Source: Hyaloperonospora brassicae
Taxonomy: Eukaryota; Oomycota; Peronosporomycetes; Peronosporales; Peronosporaceae
Direction of reading: 5' to 3'
Assembly (NCBI GenBank): GCA_947650285.1
Contig: CANTFL010000617.1
Location: forward strand, 62,001 to 126,000
DNA: 64,000 nt
Shown one piece after another: positions 19,324 to 31,835 of the stretch (positions are counted from its first letter, which is position 1; each line of letters opens with the position of its first letter). The notes under the pieces are model-generated. The model did not search any database. It worked only from the letters and a program-made list of their open reading frames with translations, and was not told the origin of the DNA. The position numbers and the translations under genes were made by a program.

Positions 19324-19671
19324 ATGAAATTCCTTCCTCCAAGAGAACGGTGTGTGCGCGCTTCAACCTTCACGGATGGCAAAACACAAAACACCATGGC
19401 ATTGCCACCCCATGAGTCCTCGACTCTCTCGTCCTACCTCGTCATCGATGCGGAGTTGGATTATGGTAGCGATGCCGATATCCATGGTAAAGAAAGGACA
19501 AAATCCGACTCACCAGTGCAAGAGGGGCCGCCTCATACTGCACCAAACCCATTTGCCGATTGTGGCGAAGCCAACGAGCCATCGGCGCCGCATCAAACAC
19601 CCATCGTGGGCGATGCCATCATCAATGATCCGCTCGATGAGCAACAACAGTTGTCTAACCAACGAGATTAG
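19324..19671 (+). CDS. Antisense ORF of element 2, N-terminal type (115 codons)
   Basis: An open frame from an ATG, antisense to the element and just inside its 3' LTR. It is acidic, Ser/Pro-rich and probably disordered. Its position and composition resemble the N-terminal part of antisense ORF 1 in copies A/B, although I see no convincing residue-level similarity. Function unknown; it may be non-functional. Confidence 0.35.
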   Translation: MKFLPPRERCVRASTFTDGKTQNTMALPPHESSTLSSYLVIDAELDYGSDADIHGKERTKSDSPVQEGPPHTAPNPFADCGEANEPSAPHQTPIVGDAIINDPLDEQQQLSNQRD

Positions 19672-20126
19672 AGCGTTCAGCGCCGTATGCAGTATGCTGC
19701 AACTCTTGAGGGTCTTTGTGGCTACCTGTTCACCTCACTCAGTGTGGAAGAGCATATCCCCCAACGACAGGTCGTTCTTTGGCAGAGTGGGCCATCGGCG
19801 CTGAGCCAACATCTTCTGATGAGTTGACGAGTCGACAGGTTCGTCGCGAGAGGTACCTGCAACCTTACTTGACGACTTAAGGTCAATACAAGTTGCGACT
19901 TGACACGCAAGCACGGAGTGCACCGGTTCCACCGATGAAGGGTATATCCATCCTCTTATTCGCAGGCGAATCTCAGTAGGAAGAAGATCCTGCTCTTGTT
20001 CGCTGGGTGCATCGGAAACGATACCTCAGAATCGTGTTAGCTCTAAGAGCAAGTTCCGATGTGGCAGATGTTTGTCTAGAACGAAAGCTTCGGTATAAAT
20101 ACGCCAAGCTTTAGGACAGAGGCCAG

Positions 20127-20725
20127 TTGCGAACTATCACACGCTATTCTCCAACTGTGCTGGCTGATAAGGGTTTTGGTCAAGCGGCGCCCAACTACCC
20201 ACCTGTCTCCACCACTTTTAATGAGAGGCGCTCTCGTTCGACGGATGACCCTTACCACGATGTTCAAAAACATCATCGGCGTCTAGGCAATCCTGCCGAA
20301 GGGGTATCTCAAACTCCCACGATTTTTCCAACTCCGGGTACCCTTTCCACTTCCCCAGATACTGGTATTGACCCTGCTGACGACGTCGTTTCAGAGTCGC
20401 TCCACATGGAACTGGCGGTTCCCTTGCTCATCGAGCAGCGTCGGAAGTGGTCGGTATACGGAAGGAGGAGCACGAGAAGGTGCTTCTCGAGATGAGTAGT
20501 CTCCGTGAAACAGTGGGTAAGACCCGGAAGGCGTATGACGCGATGCGAGCCTGTGTCAAGGTTTTGGAGGTGGACCAAGCCCGTTTCCAGTCATTCGATT
20601 TGGGTCAAGCCCGGACAGAGGCTCAGCTTGACTTCCTGATAAGTATTCAGCAAATGATGGCAAGGTCGACCTATGCGGCGCAAGCGCATGTAATTTCACG
20701 TGGGACAGATCCCAATACGGCTTAA
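20127..20725 (+). pseudogene. Antisense ORF of element 2, coiled-coil type (frameshifted)
   Basis: A frame from 20127 to about 20440 continues after a frame slip as a 92-codon stretch (20447-20725) rich in Lys, Glu, Leu and Arg with heptad-like spacing (E-E-H-E-K-V-L-L-E-M, L-R-E-T-V-G-K-T-R-K). It ends at TAA opposite the integrase C-terminal region. Antisense ORF 2 of copies A/B has exactly this layout: it starts opposite the chromodomain, ends in a coiled coil and stops opposite the integrase tail. The families are otherwise diverged. Confidence 0.4.
20130..20300 (-). pseudogene. Degenerate chromodomain of element 2
   Basis: On the - strand the frame gives W-A-P-L-D-Q-N-P-Y-Q-P, which resembles the W-x-G-Y/F ... 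N-S/T-W-E-P core of a chromodomain, with stops on both sides. Its place downstream of the integrase C-terminal domain fits. Weak evidence. Confidence 0.35.
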
Positions 20726-22050
20726 GCAATCCAACGTAAAACACAGGGTGTGTGCGCAATTTGCGCGGAAGGTTGATCGTATACGCAATTCCATTCTTGG
20801 CGACGACCGTGACTGGTAAAATGAAGCGCGGACGCAACTTTGTCTTGAAGACGGCAGACGCTACAATTGTAGGCAAGTTTTTAGCATTGGGTAGAACTTG
20901 GTCTACGCAATCATAACGTTCAATACAATATCTGCCTTTAGCATCAGCTTGTCCCTTCTGCTTGTCTTGTCTATCAGCCAGTGAGTCACGCACATGTCGT
21001 AAGACATTTAATCGCGTTGCGAGAAACTCGCTTAACTGTTTTTGAACAGTAGAAGGGCTGATATCGGCAAGTCGATCGGCAACTCCTCCCCCGCCAATCC
21101 CCGAACCACGCAGTGGTAGCGTTAATGGAACGCGAGGGTGTGTGAGACCATTCACATTAAACGCTGCGTGGCCGGTGGAGGCATGCACGGCGTTCTTCAA
21201 CGCAAACTTAACGACAGGGAGCATCGAGCTCCAACGCTTAGGTGTTTCAGCGCAAACACTGCGCAAGATGTCACCAATGACACGATTAACGCGCTCCGTT
21301 TGACCATCGGTCTGCGGATGATCCGCTGTGGACATGTCCAAACGTGTGCCGAGCACCTTGAAGATGGAATTCCAAAACTTCCCAGTGAAGCGAGGATCTC
21401 TATCAGAGACAATTACCAACGGCAAACCGTGTTGTCGAAACACGCGATCGATAAACAGCGTTGCTGTACCCTCATCATCAATGGTATACGGCACCGCCGT
21501 TAAATGAGCCATCTTGCTCAAACGGTCAACAAAGACCGCCATAACCGTATTGCCATACGAATCTTTCGGTAACCGAACAGAAAATCCATGCTGATGGACA
21601 CCCCACACCCCTTTGGTACAGTCAAACTAGCCAGCGTCGCGGCCGCGTAAGGTGAGGGTTTCACCCGTTGACACGTTTCGCACGTACGCACATATGTGCT
21701 CACCCATTTGTATAGTTTGGGCCACCAATAACATCAGGTCACAGAGCTATAGGTCTTTCCACGACCGAGATGACCACTCAACGCAGTATCACGTGCCTCA
21801 TAGAGGATCAGATACTTGAACTCCCTATCATGAGGGACAACGATGCGAGGGGTATCCTCCACATCCGTGCTATAGCACAACAGGCCTTGGTCGATGGAAT
21901 ATCGGTGTAGCCTCGCACGTAACCGTGCCGACAATTTTATGTCTGAGTCCTTACACTCCTCGCTCCCTAGAGCACGTAGCAGAGCTACACAATGTTCATC
22001 CTTGGCATATGTCGAACGAATGAGGTCAGTGACCGATGATGACAGAGTCG
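20556..22050 (-). pseudogene. Integrase of element 2
   Basis: The 21608-20556 stretch is open for 350 codons and holds the catalytic core (F-V-D-R-L-S-K-M-A-H, S-D-R-D-P-R-F-T, D-G-Q-T-E-R-V-N-R-V) and C-terminal domain (L-R-P-R-F-I-L-P, H-P-V-F-Y-V-G-L-L-K-P-Y). The N-terminal zinc-binding part lies upstream in two pieces (21934-21734, with A-L-S-G-H-L-G-R-G-K-T, and 21703-21518, with C-E-T-C-Q-R-V-K-P) separated by frame breaks. Core residues D, D and E are retained. Confidence 0.85.
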
Positions 22051-23580
22051 TTACATGAGCAAGTTCATAGTCAGGCCGCGTGATAAAGCATCATCCAAAG
22101 CATTCTGGTGCCCGGCTTTTACTTCACCTCGAAGTTGTACTCGGGCAAAAAAGGAAAGCCAACGATCCATTCTCTGAGAGAGGATAGTCGACTGGGTCGC
22201 AGTGCGCAATGACGCATGATCGGTGTAGACCACAGACGGCTGAGAACCAAGAAGATGAACTCTGAATTTGACGAGATCATGCTTCATTGCAAGTAGCTCT
22301 TTTTCATGAACCGGACAGTTCTTTTCTGCAGTCTTGAGCTGTCGGGACTTAAACGCAATGAATCGTTCCCGCCCATCAAAATATGTTTGTAACAGAGCGC
22401 TGCCTATGGCAAAGTCAGACGCGTCACGGACGACAGTGAAAGATCGATTAGGATCAGGTGAAGCCAAGATTGGCGCATGAAGGAGACTCTCCTTGACTGC
22501 TTGAAAAGCATCCTGCTCGGTGCTAGTCCAGCACCATTCCACATTCTTTTTAAGGAGATTGGATAATGGCCGAGCCATATCTGCGTAATTCGCACTGTAC
22601 TTGTGCAAGTAATTGGCAAGGCCAAGCCACTTACGTAGGTACTTATGGTTCTTAGGAACCGTCCAATCAACTATGGCTTTTACCTTATCGGGATCCGCTC
22701 TAAGGCCTCGCTTACCATTAAAGCACCCTAAAAAAGGATTCGCTTCTGCACAAAAGATGCACTTAGACGCGTTGGTGTACAACTTTTCGTACGCACGCAC
22801 TTGAGCACCGCTCGTAAATGGTCAGTGTGATTGTCCGCATGTGATTGACCGTTCATAGCACGACTTTGGACAAATATGTCATCAAAGTGCGTCTGTGCAT
22901 ATCCTCGGTGAGGTCTGAGCAATTGTTCCACGAGACGATTGAATGTAGCCGGGGCATTTGATAACCCTTGCGGCATAACAAGCCACTTACAGACCCATAC
23001 GCTCGGAGGGCTGACCGCTGTCAGCGGAATATCGCTTTCTCGCATGAGCAGCTAGTAATAACCATCGAATAAGTCGAGCGCACTGTACATTGTACATCCC
23101 ACCATATTGTTCTGAAGAACATCCTACCGCGGAACTGGTGTTGGAGCCGGGATGGTGGCCGCATCAAGCTTATTGTAAGCATGAAAATGCGCCACTTCCC
23201 ATTGGGCTTTTTGACACAGAAGGTCGGTGTGGAATGGTGAGATTTTCTCTCAAGTACCATTTCTGCCGCGTGCTTGCACGAAAGAAGTCGTCAATGACGT
23301 CACACTATTCCTTTGGTAGAGTTCACTGCCGTGTTACGCAGTATTTAGTTCCAGGAACCAAGTCAATTTCATGACGTACACCTCTATCGGGAGGTAAGAC
23401 GGACGGTGGGTTGTGACACACCACGTCCTGAAATTTCTTTACCAAAGGATAGAAAGAATCAATAGGATCCTTAAGGATCGAAGATCCACTACGGGCATCC
23501 AATGCCGCCTTTGTGTCCTCAAGGACAGACTCGTCCAATATAGAGGATGAGTCCAACTCATTATCCGACCGAATGACCAC
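22051..23580 (-). pseudogene. Reverse transcriptase and RNase H of element 2
   Basis: Segments 23580-23323 (N-terminal flank), 23260-23021 (fingers), 23045-22728 (palm with M-P-Q-G-L-S-N and H-F-D-D-I-F) and 22800-22051 (connection and RNase H with D-A-S-D-F-A, H-E-K-E-L-L-A-M and Y-T-D-H-A-S-L) follow in order on the - strand. They are separated by stops, including a TAG near 23053, and by frameshifts. The polymerase site D-D is preserved. Confidence 0.88.
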
Positions 23581-24035
23581 TAACTCGGATTATTCTCCTG
23601 CCTGTAAGACTTGGCTAAATTCGCCGCCAGACATTTATCTTAAGTGAAATAGAGTATCCAAGGATGGAAGAGTATCAAGACTTATATTGCCATCGATCTG
23701 GCCAGTCAACCCATTGACAAGTGTATATAGTATATTATTACTATTATCACTTCGTGGCTTTGTAGACGTTAGGCGCTTAACAGTTGCCACCTTACGATGA
23801 GATTGTTTCCTCTAAGAAACCTTACGCCTTCTAAAGGCCGGGACAGAAGGGTCCCCGTGCTTGCTATTTATCTTAGTACACTCTATACGAGAGCTCATGT
23901 CTTGAACGACATCTGGTGAAGTTTTACGTAACTCGAACACTTCACCCAGTGAATTTACACGTACCACTTCACGTACAGCATCCGGGCCGAGCCCTGAACA
24001 CTCTGGCTTCTCGCCATCAATGTCATTGCCGACAT

Positions 24036-24710
24036 TCATTGAGGTGCCACCTCGGCCGCCCTCACTCGGTGGAATTTCACGTGCCACCCACTCACATCAA
24101 AGGAAATAAATTCTTGATGTCTCGGCCCCAGGCCACCCATGCCTGCAGCATACAGTGACTCAGTATCACAACGAGTATCACTCAACGGAGTATAACTCCC
24201 TTCACATACGGTGATAGAGCTCCGCTCAATATTGATGTCATTGACATTGGAGTTAATTAATTCTGACATACGAATTTCCAGCACATTGACATCTTCCGTC
24301 AATGGCTCGCGCCAAATGCGCTTTTGTTGGCTAGTAAAATTGGGTTCAAGACCCTTCAAAGCTGCGCTGGGAACATTGCGCGTGGCGCCTAAGGTCTTTG
24401 ACCTCCAATCAATCCATGGATCATGGCGTTCAAGCCAAGCCATACCTAGGATGAGATCATACCTCGAATTTAAATCGAAAACAAGACAGCGTTCAATGCT
24501 GTCAAAGTATAAAAACTTCACACCTAAGTTAAAAGAAACTTTATGCACCGTGACGCGACTACCAGTCGCTAACACAGGTGATCGAATTACCCTCATGCGC
24601 TTTAAGCGCTTCAGCGTATCGCTGACTTAACTCAAGGAAACGACGTCGAGTATAATTGCATGATGCTTCGGAGTCGATTAGGATCGACCATGCTTCTCAC
24701 AGCCTTTAAT
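24036..24710 (-). pseudogene. Retropepsin of element 2, catalytic glycine lost
   Basis: The 24596-24036 frame contains D-L-N-S-R-Y-D-L-I-L-G-M-A-W-L, the usual Ty3/gypsy protease C-terminal half. Upstream, near 24685, the active site reads D-S-E-A-S where D-S-G-A-S is expected (a GGA to GAA change). A stop near 24630 separates the halves. The protease would be inactive. Confidence 0.75.
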
Positions 24711-24798
24711 CTTCGCCTCGGTGACTAACAAGCCAGGCTTGTATCGTCGCTCTGTGCTGGCGTGAACAGAGCTCGGTGCGGCTAAACCTTGTTTCACT

Positions 24799-25886
24799 CT
24801 ACCTCATAGAGAAGCAACATAACTTAGTTCTACCCCAAAAGGGCGCCCCGCACCTACTGGGTGTCGACGTTTGCAGCGCCATACCAGCTTTCTGGTTGTG
24901 GCTGGGGTTTCGACCCATAGGAGTCGGTCGTTGCTTACGCAAAGGACGAGTGGGACGCAAGTGTTTAGTGCTTCCGCACATATAACAGCGTATCACTTCC
25001 TGTCGTTGCTCTGCAACATAAAGCTCCGCTTCATCTTCAGCATGGCTGAAATCCATCTGTTCTGGCGTTCAGTAAGCCGAGGTGCTCGCAGAGGTTGCCC
25101 TCGCAAAGCTTGGGTTGTACTCATTCCAACCAACTCTGGCCGACTTGAAGTTGTGCTCAGCATTTTTAGCGATGATATTAGCTTCCTTAAAAGTAGAGGA
25201 ATGGACCCAAAACACTTCGGTTCTGGCAACGCCATTACATAGAGCTTCCATGAAGACTGTCACACAGAAATTCTCAGGAAGAGGGTCAGACTGCATAGCA
25301 GCCATAAGAGTTTTCAACTCTTGGACATAGTCCGTAAACTCATTCTTACCCTGACGGGTAGACAAGAAGCGTAAGCGCACGCGGTATGCCTGGTTAGGCG
25401 GCGAGAAAACTCGTAATAGGTCTACCTTGAGCGAATCCCATGTAGGAAACGCCAAGTCGACCGACGTGCCACACGTCAGATCCCACTCTCTAGCTCTTTT
25501 ATTGAGCCTGGAGATTGCCAGTGAGACCCGCTGGTACTCCAGTGAGATAAGCCAGAGCTCCTGGCCATCTCAATCTCACGGATCCAGAGGGTCAAAAAAA
25601 TTCCCTCCTTCCCGAAGTAATGTTTGACGTCCACCCGAAGGGGACGAGGCTTAGCCTCTTCATCTAACATCGCCACGTAGCGTGTCGGCATAGACGACGC
25701 TACTTGGTTTTTAACCTGCCCTGAAACGGCCGTTTCATACTGCATGAAGGTCTCGACTCGTGCATTGAGCACATCGGGACCTTGTGCAGCTAGCAACTCC
25801 TCATATTTTGGGCCTACGGCCGCAATCAGCTTATCAAGCGCGACCTTTAAGGCCTCAGAAAGCGGTGGGGATTGCTCCATCCTCAC
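24799..25886 (-). pseudogene. Gag of element 2
   Basis: 25886-25476 starts with an ATG and a helical region; 25455-25069 covers the capsid-like domain (V-D-L-L-R-V-F-S-P-P). 25056-24799 holds a zinc knuckle C-Y-M-C-G-S-T-K-H-L-R-P-T-R whose last cysteine is replaced by arginine. Frame breaks separate the three parts. Confidence 0.75.
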
Positions 25887-25938
25887 CGAGGATCAGTCGT
25901 AACGACTCAGGCGTAGATTGACTACAATTGATACAAAG

Positions 25939-26521
25939 TGTAGCGGAGCTACACATCTCCTTAAGTCAGAGGAAGACTTAACGCTCAATGAGCAGCTTAA
26001 GGTTCAGAGAACCCGACTCAAAGAGTCAACAGCTCAAAGAGCTAAGGCTTGGTTCAAAGAAACCAACTCAAAGAGTCAACAGCTCAAATAGCTAAGGCCT
26101 GGCTCAAAGAACCCGACTCAAAAATCAACAAGCTCAGAGATCTAACGGCCCCTGTTCCAGGGGGACCAGACTATTCAAATAATCAAACGCACAGAGTGCA
26201 CATGGAGTAGCTGCCTTAACAAGGCGTAGCTACCTCCTTAACGATCACAAGACGCCATAAAGAGGCACGTGTCTATCGGATCAAAATGGGAACTGAATTT
26301 TACTTCTTCTTTTGACCTAAAAGAACACCTTAGAACGAAGTGATTAACCGACTCCACTAATGTCCTATATAAACCTTTCAAAAGATCTCGTAATCAATGG
26401 TTGACAGACATCAGTCTTCAACAATTGATACTGTGTTCTAATATTACTTTAGTAGGGGATCTCATCCCTGGTGTGCACCACACCTATTATCGACTACCAG
26501 TCGACGTGTAATCCCGTTACA
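25939..26521 (-). repeat. 5' LTR of element 2 (583 bp) with internal VNTR
   Basis: It begins TGTAGCGGAGCTACA (itself a hairpin) and ends GTAATCCCGTTACA. It carries three about 50-bp units at 26001-26050, 26051-26100 and 26101-26148; the partner LTR has one, which accounts for the 99 bp length difference. Confidence 0.92.
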
Positions 26522-27654
26522 TAAAGCATTCTTCTGGCTAGAAGCTTTACTAGATCCGCTACACTAAGTGTCGTTTATCCAACGAAACGGTTGATCTAAA
26601 GCACATGTGTCAGCAGTGCGTATAACAAGTGTAATGTTTAGCAAATTTATTAATAAAATATGATTAGCAAAGGTACATTATCGGATATTGCGTCGGATTC
26701 CTAACTCTCTATAATAGAATATAAAGTTTTGTGGTAAACGTCATCAGGTATATAGACTTCTCATATTGACCCATATTTGAGTCTTCTGGTTCTGCGTGTT
26801 ATTAAAAATGCGCCGAAATATTAAAACGAGTCTTTACAAGACCGCGCACCGAAGCCACACAATTTTCCAGCATTGATTATTAATTAGTCGTTTTTTTAAT
26901 TAACTTGGATATGATTTCCATCAGGTGTAAGAGCGTTGTCGACGTCTCTGCGCATACGGTGATAGTGTTGGACTATAACAGGCCACCTAACGTTTGGTCT
27001 GGCACAATGTACGCAATATTTACCAACTGCAGCATATACATCTGTCTCAATACCTCACGTACAAATGTAATTGCAGAGACTGGTAAGTTCACTAATAAAA
27101 TGAGAGGTTATAAAAATGTAAAAAGTAGACCTGTGTTTGATCAAAAGTTCAGGGCTCCTGATAGTGTCCCATTGGATCTTACCCAAAACTATATTTGTCT
27201 TCAAATGTCAATGTACTCGCTAACTATCTCTCACGCGCGCTCGAATTGAACATTGATCTATATTTACCTATAAGTGTAGCAGTGCTGATATTCCCTTTGA
27301 GTATCCTAGTTTTTTACTATATGCTCAGCGAGATGGATATTGGTGATTATTGTCAATACAGATAAAATCCGATTGACCCGATGTGGCGCCAATTACTTGT
27401 TATAGGCCTACCTCAGCACGTCACCCCCATCATCGCCATAAGTGAGTCTAGTGACTTATTGAAAGCGAGTTGGTGACTGAATGACTACCGTTTTATCACT
27501 CTATTCAAAAAATACTTTCTGTTCTGCCTAATTCATTTACGGTTCTTTTTGCATACTTAACAACCCATACGGTTGCATCTACAGATGCTAAAAAATGGCT
27601 GCAATAATTGTGTGTAGCTGTTGCATTATCCTGCTACAAAATTATTTTTGACAG
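26522..27654. other. AT-rich intergenic, no gene recognised
   Basis: Only short ORFs (for example 26905-27249) with no motif, and no repeat structure seen. Confidence 0.5.
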
Positions 27655-30600
27655 TGTGTTTTATTTGCTCTGCGGAGAAACTGTTCTCTTTGTCAACGAT
27701 GTCATCATCGTTCTCGCTGGTGTACTCGTGACAATGATAAATACACCAGCATCGTCATCACCATCAGAACTTTCGATATCTTTATTGCTATTAACGGGAT
27801 TGGCTTCTTCGATGTCGATCCTATCGGTATCGATATTTTCCACGTCGACTTCGGCGCGTGATAGTTAAGATCCTTATTGGTATTATTATATAAATTCCCA
27901 TTTCCCATTAATCATTGTCGTATCATATTAAATTGGGTATTCGTGGAACACGAAGTCCATACACAAAGAACGATGAATGCGTGGCCGACTTATGCATCCA
28001 GTTTTTGAGGAGAAATTAGCTATCAGTTAACCTTCACCTCAACTCTTGAATGAGTGGACGAGTCCTCATTGGATGATTTTAAGGACAAAATTGGCACGTT
28101 CCACCATAACATCAATTTCGAAAATTTTAGTGAACGACATACTTAGCCGTGTTTCGATGAAAGTTCGCACATGACGTCAAAATTATATCGTCGACCGGGG
28201 GTCTCGGTCGGACACAATTACACGGGTAGATCCTCGGAAGCTTAACAACTTGCCGAAATAGATACGTGCACAGATCCCGGCTTGATCGTCGCCAGAACAC
28301 CAACAAGATGCAACACTTTGCTGATTTAATCAACAATTACAAGTATTTCAACATTCATGAGAGCGCCTTCCGGAAAGCGAAATACAATTAAGATATAAAT
28401 GGGCTCTTAGAACGCAGGCAGAACCTACAGCGGTAGCATGAGTATATAGATGAGGGGCTAGTCTTCCCCGTCGACAAATTCGCATTAACGTCAGTTGTCG
28501 CGCACGAACCGGCACTAGCGTGTCCAGTAAATCTATGTCTAAAAATAGCGTAATAGTTTTCACGCCTACGCTAAGAACTTTTTCTTGCATCATGACACTC
28601 CGACATGGTCCACAGGCGCAGATCATAATGAGTAAAAGTGATGATAAGTGGTGTGTCGCCTACGACTGCTGTAACATGTCGTAGTTCATCTCGGGTTGCT
28701 CAATTTGTATATTGGTTTAATGACGTCCGATACGCTGCTGGCAACCGTTGCAATCTTGACAGGATTTAAGTAAAGTTAATCTATAAGACGCACGCGTTCT
28801 TTATCTTTTGCGTACGAGTGCTTGATTTCAACGAGCAGTATTAAGGGAGGCACTTATATAATCAGCAATGCTATAATATCCTTATCCTCGCTTTCGAACC
28901 GCGCTGTCGACTCAAAAACAGTGCGGCGAGAACAAGCATCGGCCAAGATGATCACGTATCCTGATTTGTGCTTTACATGAAGTTGTGCTACGAGAGATGA
29001 CCTCTCTTTACCACTATATGTGAGAGGTGTGGGCTGTTGATGTCCGTGCGTAATGATGCATGGTCTGTTTAAAATCGATGAGCGGCTTATCGGCAAGGTG
29101 ACAGACGCGAAACGTAGCCAGTGCTGCATGACAATTAATTTTTTATTACGCAATCGGTAACATATTTTAGCTGGTTAAAGCTGCATCAACAACTACAAAA
29201 CGATGCTCTCTACGCTGTCTTTGTATATATTCATTTAAGCACATCCTATCGCAAACTGCTGACTTCACAGGTCATGTGTAATGGTCTGTCTGTACTATTA
29301 TTTACATGCGATTGTATAAAGCTTTGAGATGCCTCCAAAGTAGTGCTGACACTCAGTATTCTTATTCACTTCTTTGTTTTAGCAACGAAATAATGAAATG
29401 TTATTTTGTCGCAGGTACACGAGTACTTGAGCAAGTACGTAGCTAAGCGAAGAACGCTCGAAGTTTCTTTACCGGTGATTACAACCGTCCAGAGATCGCC
29501 TCGGATTTTTCGGATCATGGCGTAGGCCGTTTTTACCGGAGATGGTCCCAAGAAGTAGTATATTGTTAGCTGCAAAAATACTATCTTCGAAGCTGGCGTA
29601 CAGCTTGTACTCACGCACAAGTTTAATAAAATATATAACGTGATGTCATGTACATTCTTCATCCTTGTTTCCGCTATTTGCCGCAAATTAACGAACGCAT
29701 CGTCGAAGTAGCCTAATGCAAATTCTTGCAACGACCTCGATAAATTTGTAGCTTATCTATTAAATGCAACCAAGGCTTTGTGTAGACCTTGACTAGCCAC
29801 TCTTATCGAATTTCACTGGATTTTCTCCAAAAGGAAACGCATGGAGGGGCAATTACTGCTATGTGCAGGGGTTCCGTTCACACATAAGCACCTGCAACAA
29901 TCCATACATCAAATCTATGGACGAAAAGAAATTATTTTCTAGCATACCATCTTTGATTCCGTTTCTTCTGCTTTGTCGGAGTCATGACCGGTATTTTGCA
30001 GCATATAGCATCTAAAATACGTGCAATATCCGCCATTTTACCCGTGCCTTTTTGCACACAGAAGGTCAGATAGCGAAAAGGAGAGTTTCTTTCGCTGATA
30101 TGGCCTACGGTTAGACAATCGGCAATAACACATTCGATTTTGATGACTTTTTACCAAGTCATTTCCACTTTTTCATGATACGGGTTAATCAATCGGGCTC
30201 TATTTTAATTTCATGTTACGCTGCATTTGTATCGAGTAACTCGCGTGACACGGAATTAGAACATACATCCTTAATTTTAATTATGTACTGATAGAGATGA
30301 TATTTCTAAGCGACTCTTAAAAGAAAACGTTTTTCGCTGAATCTTATTCTTCTGCTTAAAAGATCGTTCGTTCATCAATACTGCTGAGAACCCGTCGTCA
30401 TCAGCAAATTATGCTGTCAAATGGTCATTGACAACGTACTTGTCCAACAAGACGAGTACGCAGAGCTGCTTGACTTTCTCACTACGCATATCTCTATGAT
30501 AATCGATTATAATTAAGCGTCTGCAATCAGTAATATCTTATATAAATAACTTCTGTGGTACAAATAGATCAATTGTACAAGAGCCAACACTAGATCCTTC

Positions 30601-31835
30601 GTTTACCGGGACAACTAGTGTCTCCGTAATTCACAAAACTTATTGACCTAGACCCTGGAGACAATTTCCACAAATTATTTTATCTGTTGTGGCTCCACTA
30701 CCGCCGGTTTTTCTACGGTCGACTCTTTTATCGACTCAGCAGTCCCGAATTGCCTCTTTGAGGCATCACGTATCGCCTTCCTTGGATGTTGAACCCCAAA
30801 CAAGCATCCATGTTCCGTTTCTATCCTTCTTTTTATGGTCGCCCTTCCGCTCTGCTATGATAAACTAAGAGTGATAGACAGCTTTATACACAGTGTAGTG
30901 ATCAACTACACTGGAATCTTGTTTGGTCATGACCGGTACAAAAGTATATCCATCGCACGCGCTTGTAAAACATTAACACTCTTGTAAAACGTTTATAAAT
31001 TAGTCAAAGAACGCATGTTAAACAAGTGAAAGCCACATTCACGAACCAAATCTGCCATTAGCTCTATAGATAGTACTTATTATGGGCGAAAGTAGAACAT
31101 TTACGGTCGCATATGTGCCAACAGAAGATAATGTCGCTGAAATATTCTCTCAAGCCCTCGGACAACGTTTCAAAAATCAATAAACCTGCTGGGAATTATC
31201 AATGTTGGAATGAGGAAGACAATTCAGAGCCTTATAAAGTGAAAGATAACATATAGCGTGAGTTCCGGAAGAGTATATGAAGATTACTGGAAATCTTCGG
31301 GGGTTATGAAGCTCAGCTTTCTGTGTATCAGCCGTCAAGAAGCGCCTGGTCGTTCAGAATATTGACTGGAGATGACCAACGACTTTAAGGAATGTGTAAT
31401 TTGTAATGTGAGTAATAGATTGACGGGGTCGGCACAAGTCGTGATGGTCACTAGGGGTTTTTTCCGCATAAATCGTTTCTTATCGTGCTACACACATGTT
31501 GATTGCATATAACATATATCAAACGATATTCCTTTGTTTTATGCCATACACACACAACTATTCATCTCTATTTTCTTGTCAACCTGCTTCATCGCCGAGG
31601 ATAATAACTACTACAAGTGCAAAGCTGTTAGGTTCAATTCCCAACTCTAATTTGATATAAAAAAAGGACATTCAAATTTGTCATCAGAATACATAACGAT
31701 GAATTTATCATCAAGCTCTTAACGTCACACATGTTGTTAAGTCCCGGCTCAGGTTTCTTGACTGCTATGTATGCGCGTATCTCAGAATGCACCTTCACCT
31801 TTATCGTAGGACCCAGAGCCTAATAAACTTAAAAC
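27655..31835 (-). mobile_element. Highly decayed internal region of an A/B-type Ty3/gypsy element
   Basis: The segment is collinear with copy B positions of about 10830-14480 on the same strand. Matching blocks are 27661-27860 (acidic linker), 28140-28370 (integrase core), 28590-28680 (integrase N-terminal region), 28980-29120 (RNase H), 29500-29760 (RT palm), 29900-30080 (RT fingers), 30170-30240 and 30380-30480 (linker), 30890-30950 (linker palindrome) and 31670-31830 (protease). No ORF is longer than about 120 codons. The 3' part and both LTRs are missing, and about 500 bp of extra sequence lies between the linker and protease blocks. The perfect 9-bp hairpin arms around 30894-30916 survive. 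Confidence 0.85.

Larger units (their letters stand above)
18803..26521 (-). mobile_element. Second Ty3/gypsy element (element 2), decayed, - strand
   Basis: It is bounded by related LTRs at 18803-19286 and 25939-26521, with gag, PR, RT, RNase H and integrase reading on the - strand and a degenerate chromodomain. LTR length, sequence and terminal bases differ from copies A/B, so it is another family. Every domain is broken by stops or frameshifts. The end-flanking 5-mers differ (GAAAT, TAAAG), so no target duplication is visible. It too has + strand open frames between the 3' LTR and the integrase. Confidence 0.92.

Noticed and set aside
27655..31835. RIP-like hypermutation as the cause of decay in the old A/B-type copy
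   Set aside because: AT-richness is raised, but differences from copy B include transversions and indels as well as transitions; no directional C-to-T bias could be established by eye.
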